A DNA stretch of 64,000 nucleotides from VXYK01 sp965214565. GTDB lineage: Bacteria; Actinomycetota; Acidimicrobiia; Acidimicrobiales; Aldehydirespiratoraceae. The position numbers were made by a program, and so were the translations under genes. The notes beneath the pieces are model-generated. The model had not been told where the DNA came from, did not search any database, and saw only the letters and a list, made by a program, of their open reading frames with translations. Each line of letters begins with the position of its first letter. Positions within the stretch are counted from its first letter, which is position 1. The stretch is from assembly GCA_965214565.1 (NCBI GenBank), contig OZ243951.1, positions 1,240,001 to 1,304,000 of the forward strand, given 5' to 3'. Below are positions 59,773-64,000 of the stretch, in pieces.

Positions 59773-62148
59773 TCAGGGGGCGGGGACGTCGCGGACTCGG
59801 GACTTCGTGGGGTCGTAGAAGGGGAAGGGAACGACGGTCGCGGGGATCCGTTTCTGGTGGCCGTCAATCTTGCCGACTTCGACTTGGGTGCCGGTCTCTG
59901 CGTATTCGACTGCCATGCGGCACAGGGCGATGTTCTTGCGCAGGGTCGGCGAGATGGTGCCGCTGGTGACCGTTCCCACCTGAAACCGGCCGACGTACAC
60001 CCCGTCTCCAAGGGCTCCTGGTTCTCCGCCCTGCAGTTCGAGGCCGACCAACCGGCGCTGCGGGTTGTCTCGGCGTTTGAGCAGCGCTTCGCGTCCGATG
60101 AAGTCGTCTTCTTTAGTCTTGAGGGGGACGGTGAAGCCGATGCCCGCCTCGTAGGGGTCGGTCTGGTCGCAGAACTCGTAGCCGGCGAAGATCAGGCCTG
60201 CTTCGATGCGGAGGAGGTCGAGCGCTTCGAGTCCCATCGGCACCAGCCCGTGCTCGGCGCCGGCCTCGAATATCGCGTCCCAGAGGTCCGGCGCGTTCGA
60301 CGGGTGGCAGAAGATCTCGAATCCGAGTTCGCCGGTGTAGCCGGTGCGCGAGACGATCAACGGGACGCCGCTGTGGCCACCGATCCGGGCGATGGCGAAG
60401 CGGAACCATCCGAGCTCGCTGACGTTGGGCTGGTCGGGACGGGTCCAGATGATCTGTTCGAGGATCCTCCGGCTGTTGGGGCCTTGGACCTGCAGGTTGT
60501 GGAGCTGGTCGGTGGAGTCCTTCACCCAGGCCCGCAGGCCGCGTTCAGTTGCCTGTTGGCGGATCCACAGGCCGCTGACGTCGCTACCTCCGATCCAGCG
60601 GAAGTTCTCGCGGCTGAGGCGGAAGACCGTGCCGTCGTCGACCATTCCGCCGGTGTCGTAGCACATGGCTGTGTAGACGACCTGGCCGTCGGAGAGCTTG
60701 CGGATGTTGCGGGTGACGCAGGTCTGCATCAGCAGTTCTGCGTCGGGGCCTGCGACTTCGTATTTCCGCAACGGTGAGAGGTCTATTGCGGCGGCTGCTT
60801 GTCGGCAGGCCCAGTACTCCTCGGTGACGCCGTGGTCACGGTAGGAGTTGGCGAGCCAGTAACCGTTGTATTCGGTGAAGTTGCGGGTGAGGGCGGAGCT
60901 GCGGGGGTGAAAGCCTGTGTCTTCGGTGAGTTCGGCTTCAGAGTCGGCTGTCATGCGGAATGCGGTCCCTTTCTTGAACATGTTGTTGGCGGGGTAGACG
61001 CGGACCTGGATGTCGGTGGGGTTCCAGCCGTTGGCGGCGTCGATGTCGCAGGGGCAGGCGGTCGATACGCACACGAGGTCTTCGAGTGCCCGCATCAGCA
61101 CATAGTCGCCGGGCCTCGACCAGGGTTCGTCGAAGTAGATCTGGTTTTTGTCGTCGACGTGGGTGTTGTAGAAGAAGTTGATGGCCTCCCAGCCGCGGCG
61201 GGCGGCCACTCCGTAGGGGGACCAGACGCGGTTGATATTGTCTGTGCAGTTGGCGTGGCCGGGGAATCCCATCTCTTCGTAGTAGCGGGAGTTGCAGGCG
61301 GTGTTGAAGGTGTCGTGCCGTCCGACAGTGTCCTGCACGACTTCGACGAGCGGCTGCATCTCGGCGTTGTAGAACTTGGAAAACAGCCCGGGCTCGGGGC
61401 AGGTGGCGCCCATCAGGGTCCGGGTGATGGTGCCGTCGAGGCAGTTCGCTCTGCCCTGCTCCAGGTCGCTGACGGCGAAGCACTGGAAGTCTGAGCATTC
61501 CCGGCCCTCGATGTCGACCACCTGGAAGTAGTCGCCCTTGGCGACTTCGTAGGCTTGCGCGGTCGCGGCCGGGATTGTGAAGTCGTTGGCAGGGTCGGCG
61601 AGCGGGGCGGGGAGGTGGACTTCTCCGGGCTCTGGCAGCGCGGCCCGGTGGACGTAGACGATGAGGTCGGTGGGCGGGTTGTGGTCCTGTGGTTCCATCG
61701 GCCCGCCGGGGGCTGCCACGATCACCGCGATCGGCGCTGACGCAGTGTAGGTGGCCGTGCTGCCCGGCGGTGAGTCCGGTTCGAACACCAGCGCGGGGCG
61801 GGCCCCGCTCAGGTCGATGCCCTGTCGCTCCAGTCCTGCTCGGACTCTTCGGGCGTCGCTGAGCGGAGAGGACAGGATCGTGTGGGTGGCATTGGTTGAG
61901 CCTCGATCAGCGGCGGTGGCGCCGAGCAGTCCCGGGTCGCTCACGCCCTGGGCGTCGAAGGCGCTCAGCTCGCACTGCTGGCGGCCTTCGGGGTCGATGA
62001 TCTCGATGCGGTCTCCAGGGTCGAGCGCCAACGCGGTGGCGCCGCCTCCGGTGACCCGGTACCGTTCGGTGCCCGGGTCGAGCAGCCACAGACCGGGTTC
62101 GAGCACCCTCGGCAGCACTTTGTCGATACTGATCGTGCTAATGCTCAT
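59773..62148 (-). CDS. tdm: DUF1989-GcvT fusion, trimethylamine N-oxide demethylase-like
   Basis: A 791-residue protein. The N-terminal half contains DUF1989-type segments, including TACNSRYYEEMGFPGHANC and STACPCDIDAANGWNPTDI, whose Cys residues fit the zinc site described for Tdm. The C-terminal half (from about residue 425) is a GcvT/DmdA-like folate-binding domain: NYNGY-like opening, SRTGYTGELGFEIFC, GLVPMGLEALDLLRIEAGL and FIGREALLKRR. In Methylocella, Tdm splits TMAO into dimethylamine and formaldehyde, with folate as acceptor. Its neighbour is Tmm, which makes TMAO. Size and domain order agree. The gene overlaps the upstream membrane protein gene by 11 bp. Confidence 0.82.
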   Translation of the reverse strand: MSISTISIDKVLPRVLEPGLWLLDPGTERYRVTGGGATALALDPGDRIEIIDPEGRQQCELSAFDAQGVSDPGLLGATAADRGSTNATHTILSSPLSDARRVRAGLERQGIDLSGARPALVFEPDSPPGSTATYTASAPIAVIVAAPGGPMEPQDHNPPTDLIVYVHRAALPEPGEVHLPAPLADPANDFTIPAATAQAYEVAKGDYFQVVDIEGRECSDFQCFAVSDLEQGRANCLDGTITRTLMGATCPEPGLFSKFYNAEMQPLVEVVQDTVGRHDTFNTACNSRYYEEMGFPGHANCTDNINRVWSPYGVAARRGWEAINFFYNTHVDDKNQIYFDEPWSRPGDYVLMRALEDLVCVSTACPCDIDAANGWNPTDIQVRVYPANNMFKKGTAFRMTADSEAELTEDTGFHPRSSALTRNFTEYNGYWLANSYRDHGVTEEYWACRQAAAAIDLSPLRKYEVAGPDAELLMQTCVTRNIRKLSDGQVVYTAMCYDTGGMVDDGTVFRLSRENFRWIGGSDVSGLWIRQQATERGLRAWVKDSTDQLHNLQVQGPNSRRILEQIIWTRPDQPNVSELGWFRFAIARIGGHSGVPLIVSRTGYTGELGFEIFCHPSNAPDLWDAIFEAGAEHGLVPMGLEALDLLRIEAGLIFAGYEFCDQTDPYEAGIGFTVPLKTKEDDFIGREALLKRRDNPQRRLVGLELQGGEPGALGDGVYVGRFQVGTVTSGTISPTLRKNIALCRMAVEYAETGTQVEVGKIDGHQKRIPATVVPFPFYDPTKSRVRDVPAP

Positions 62149-62509
62149 CGTCGGTTGCCTCGGAAGGCGCGGAGACCGAGGCGAACAGGTCCCAAAGCAG
62201 AAGCACCGCTGTCGCCAGTGCGGCGACAGTCACGATGATCACGCCGATGCCGAGATCGGGGGGACCGCTGCTGGAGAGGTTCAGCATGGCTCGCCCGGCG
62301 ACGGCTGCGACGAATCCCGCGCCGCACCATGCCGGTCGAAACTTGACTCGGATCAGCACGAAGGTGACGAGTAGTGCGAGGAAGGCCACTTGGCCGTCGT
62401 TGGCACCGAAGCCGTTCGTGTCGGTATCGCCGGTCTCCCAGGGAAGGAGAAGGGAGGCGACGGCGATAACCAAGCAGAGCTGAGCCAGATGCGCACGCGT
62501 GAGCCTCAT
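62138..62509 (-). CDS. Four-span membrane protein of unknown function
   Basis: A 123-residue protein with four predicted hydrophobic helices (about 6-24, 40-55, 62-75, 87-112) and short polar ends. No domain recognised. Its stop overlaps the tdm start by 11 bp, so they are coupled. A hairpin (62537-62571) lies just upstream of it. Confidence 0.65.
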   Translation of the reverse strand: MRLTRAHLAQLCLVIAVASLLLPWETGDTDTNGFGANDGQVAFLALLVTFVLIRVKFRPAWCGAGFVAAVAGRAMLNLSSSGPPDLGIGVIIVTVAALATAVLLLWDLFASVSAPSEATDDEH

Positions 62510-62536
62510 GATCGGCTCAGCGTTGATGGCGGGAGT

Positions 62537-62571
62537 GTAGGGGGCACATCAACGTGAACTGTACCCCCTAC
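62537..62571 (-). repeat. Inverted repeat between small membrane protein genes
   Basis: GTAGGGGG (62537-62544) and CCCCCTAC (62564-62571) are exact inverted copies around 19 nt, in the 73-bp gap between the 43-residue gene and the four-span gene. It could attenuate or protect the operon mRNA. Confidence 0.65.
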
Positions 62572-62582
62572 CCCGCTGGGCG

Positions 62583-62714
62583 TCAGGCGCCCGCGACGAC
62601 TTGAATGCAAATGACGGCGAAGATGATGCAGACGATGGAGAAGATCACCACCGCCCTCTCCACGCCTTTGTCGTGGCCTTGCATTTCGTCGAATTCAACT
62701 TGTTTTCCAGCCAT
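62583..62714 (-). CDS. Single-span membrane microprotein (43 residues)
   Basis: The frame from ATG 62714 reads MAGKQVEFDEMQGHDKGVE, then one transmembrane helix (about residues 22-40) ending VVAGA. It follows the 79-residue gene with only 2 bp between stop and start, so it is translationally coupled. Too short for normal gene callers. No known family recognised. Confidence 0.65.
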   Translation of the reverse strand: MAGKQVEFDEMQGHDKGVERAVVIFSIVCIIFAVICIQVVAGA

Positions 62715-62716
62715 GT

Positions 62717-62956
62717 TCAGCCCTCCATGCCCGCGTCTTGCGAGTTGTACTTGCCAGCGAGACGCTCGGCGGATTCGTTGAGCAGGGCATTCTCGCGCCT
62801 GGTCACCGCGACTCCGGAATACACCGAGATGACGATGGCTATGAGCGTGATGAGTACCGTGGCGAAGTTTCCGCCTGGTCCCCATGTGAAGTACCCCGTT
62901 GTTCCGTCAGCGGCTTCCAGCGCCGCTTCCCAACTATCGTAGGGAAATGTGTTCAT
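62717..62956 (-). CDS. Single-span membrane protein (79 residues)
   Basis: A 79-residue protein with an N-terminal acidic part (YDSWEAALEAADGTTGYFTW), one transmembrane helix (about residues 31-50) and a charged C-terminal tail (RRENALLNESAERLAGKY). AAGGAG stands 6-7 nt before the ATG. A small TGAAC/GTTCA hairpin (62975-62988) lies ahead of it. Function not known; it is the middle of three small membrane genes between Amt and Tdm. Confidence 0.7.
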   Translation of the reverse strand: MNTFPYDSWEAALEAADGTTGYFTWGPGGNFATVLITLIAIVISVYSGVAVTRRENALLNESAERLAGKYNSQDAGMEG

Positions 62957-63000
62957 TTAGTTCTCCTTAATGAGTGAACGTTTGTTCAGGTCGTGTTGTC

Positions 63001-63120
63001 TCAGGTGGGGCGGTCCGGCTTCTTTCGTCGGCGCTTGCGCATCCCCCAGTACCCGGCGGACGCGACCACGAGGTACATGAGTGCGATTGCTGCGATGAAC
63101 TGAAGCCATGAACCGGACAC
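63001..63120 (-). CDS. Single-span membrane microprotein (39 residues)
   Basis: From GTG 63120 the frame reads SGSWLQFIAAIALMYLVVAS as one membrane helix and continues with the basic tail RKRRRKKPD before TGA at 63001-63003. It starts 5 bp after the Amt stop, with GCGAGG as a ribosome binding site. Coding potential is supported by its position, the ribosome binding site and the helix-plus-basic-tail layout. No family recognised. Confidence 0.6.
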   Translation of the reverse strand: MSGSWLQFIAAIALMYLVVASAGYWGMRKRRRKKPDRPT

Positions 63121-63125
63121 CCTCG

Positions 63126-64000
63126 CTATTTGAGGTCGGCGTAGGCCGCTCGTAGAACAGCTTCAGCCGGCTCTTCGGAACCGTCGGCGTTGACGATCGG
63201 CTCAGTGGCACGACCGAACTCCGGATAGAAGTCCGTCTCGAACTCTGCCATGTCGAGGCCCTCGATCTCCACTTCGGGCGGGACCCGCAGCAGGTTCATC
63301 TTCTTGAGGATTCCAGATCCGATGTAGCCGGAGAGGAATGCCAATGGGAACAGAGCTGCAACACCCACGAGCTGGCCGAGGAACGAGGTTTCGATTCCTG
63401 CGGCGCCGGTCGGGTAGCCCCCGGCGACGATGCCAACCAGCAGTACGCCCCAGAACCCCATGACTCCGTGGACTGCGACCGCTCCGACTGCGTCGTCGAT
63501 CCGGGCTTTCTGCTCAATCCAGTTGCCTACGTGGTAGGCGAGGCCAGCGGAGAAGAACGCAAGTATCAAGACCAGCGACGGGTTGTAGATGTCGGCGCCT
63601 GCCGACACCGCCACTACCCCGGCGAGGCCTCCGGACAATGTCCAGAACGGGTCACCCTTGGCGAAGATGTATCCGCCGGCGAAGCCGCCCGCGAAGCCCA
63701 TCGTGATCGTGAAGGTGATCGCTGACAGTGTTGCCGGGTTGAAGTAGATGTTGGCCCAACCGGGTGTGGTATCGGCGGTGATCGCCAGACAAGCTGCGTA
63801 GAAGGCGTAGAACGCGGTGAAGATGATCATCAGCCCCATCAACGTGAGATGAAGGTTGTGGGGCTTGAACACTCGGGTGCCTCCGTTGCGGTCGTATCTG
63901 CCGATTCTCGGACCCAGGTTGAACAACACCCCCAGGGCAAAGATTCCGGCGATGCCGTGGACCACGCCTGATGCAGCGAAGTCGTGGTAGCCGAAGTGGA
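63126..64000 (-). CDS. Ammonium transporter (Amt family), N-terminus beyond the window
   Basis: The gene runs off the right edge; about 290 residues of the C-terminal part are visible, with no stop before the edge. Amt features include ASGVVHGIAG with one pore His, and DDAVGAVAVHGVMGFWGV with the second. The C-terminal cytosolic tail (EVEIEGLDMAEFETDFYPE) is long. It heads the minus-strand methylated-amine operon, so it may import ammonium released, or methylammonium or another methylated amine as substrate (inference). Confidence 0.85.
   Translation of the reverse strand, partial: HFGYHDFAASGVVHGIAGIFALGVLFNLGPRIGRYDRNGGTRVFKPHNLHLTLMGLMIIFTAFYAFYAACLAITADTTPGWANIYFNPATLSAITFTITMGFAGGFAGGYIFAKGDPFWTLSGGLAGVVAVSAGADIYNPSLVLILAFFSAGLAYHVGNWIEQKARIDDAVGAVAVHGVMGFWGVLLVGIVAGGYPTGAAGIETSFLGQLVGVAALFPLAFLSGYIGSGILKKMNLLRVPPEVEIEGLDMAEFETDFYPEFGRATEPIVNADGSEEPAEAVLRAAYADLK

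Noticed and set aside
63126..64000. TMAO or TMA permease
   Set aside because: The visible part has Amt pore histidines and the Amt fold; a substrate other than ammonium or methylammonium cannot be claimed from sequence.

Overview
The window is GC-rich DNA from what looks like a chromosome of an actinobacterium, most likely an Acidimicrobiia-type lineage (inference). Support comes from a CrgA-like septation protein, a SerB with two ACT domains, frequent GTG starts, and many genes whose start codon lies 5-8 nt after a TAnnnT -10 hexamer with no ribosome binding site, as expected of leaderless transcription. The genes are dense and mostly unidirectional in blocks, with three tRNA genes: Ser-CGA, Ala-TGC and Gly-CCC.

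Layout. 0.1-3.7 kb: an amidohydrolase, an HpcH/HpaI aldolase and an M24 peptidase. 3.7-6.0 kb: tRNA-Ser followed by a two-gene AbiEii-type toxin-antitoxin-like cassette, whose regulator carries an IS1595-like zinc ribbon, and a decayed IS110-type transposase end. 6.1-8.0 kb: NAD salvage (pncB-pncA). 8.2-17.4 kb: an ABC exporter, serB, an MFS transporter, xseA-xseB, a prenyl synthase, prfC and a ferredoxin. Three separate short tandem repeats sit inside or in front of these genes. 17.5-36 kb: mixed metabolism (acyl-CoA dehydrogenase and ligase, a TPP enzyme, dtd, DNA glycosylase, PEP carboxylase, dcd, guanine deaminase), two catalytically degenerate enzymes (ELFV-dehydrogenase-like and thiolase-like), a META-domain lipoprotein broken by an amber codon, a truncated RelE relic, an XRE/ImmA pair, and a DUF1778-GNAT toxin-antitoxin pair beside tRNA-Gly.

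36-50 kb: a sugar or polyol PTS region. It holds a TRAP-type binding protein without its membrane partners, an unusually long MDR dehydrogenase, a PfkB-type sugar-phosphate kinase, PTS enzyme I, a PRD-domain regulator, mannitol-type EIIC, EIIB and EIIA, HPr, and a small unknown protein. The locus is split by two divergent P-loop ATPase genes that look like an inserted cassette.

50-64 kb: a methylated-amine catabolic region, the most interesting part of the window. Plus-strand genes encode a GmaS/GlnT-type ligase, three MgsABC-like N-methylglutamate synthase subunits, an unknown 151-residue protein, an FAD amine oxidase and a GFA-fold protein. Minus-strand genes encode an Amt-family transporter (cut by the window end), three tiny single-span membrane proteins, a four-span membrane protein, a DUF1989-GcvT protein resembling TMAO demethylase (Tdm), a flavin monooxygenase resembling trimethylamine monooxygenase (Tmm), and a second FAD oxidoreductase. 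Together they suggest TMA to TMAO to DMA plus formaldehyde, and methylamine to gamma-glutamylmethylamide to N-methylglutamate. The dimethylamine monooxygenase and the multi-subunit N-methylglutamate dehydrogenase are not in the window. A 25-bp element matching at 17 of 25 positions lies in front of the ligase gene and of the Tmm gene and may be a common operator.
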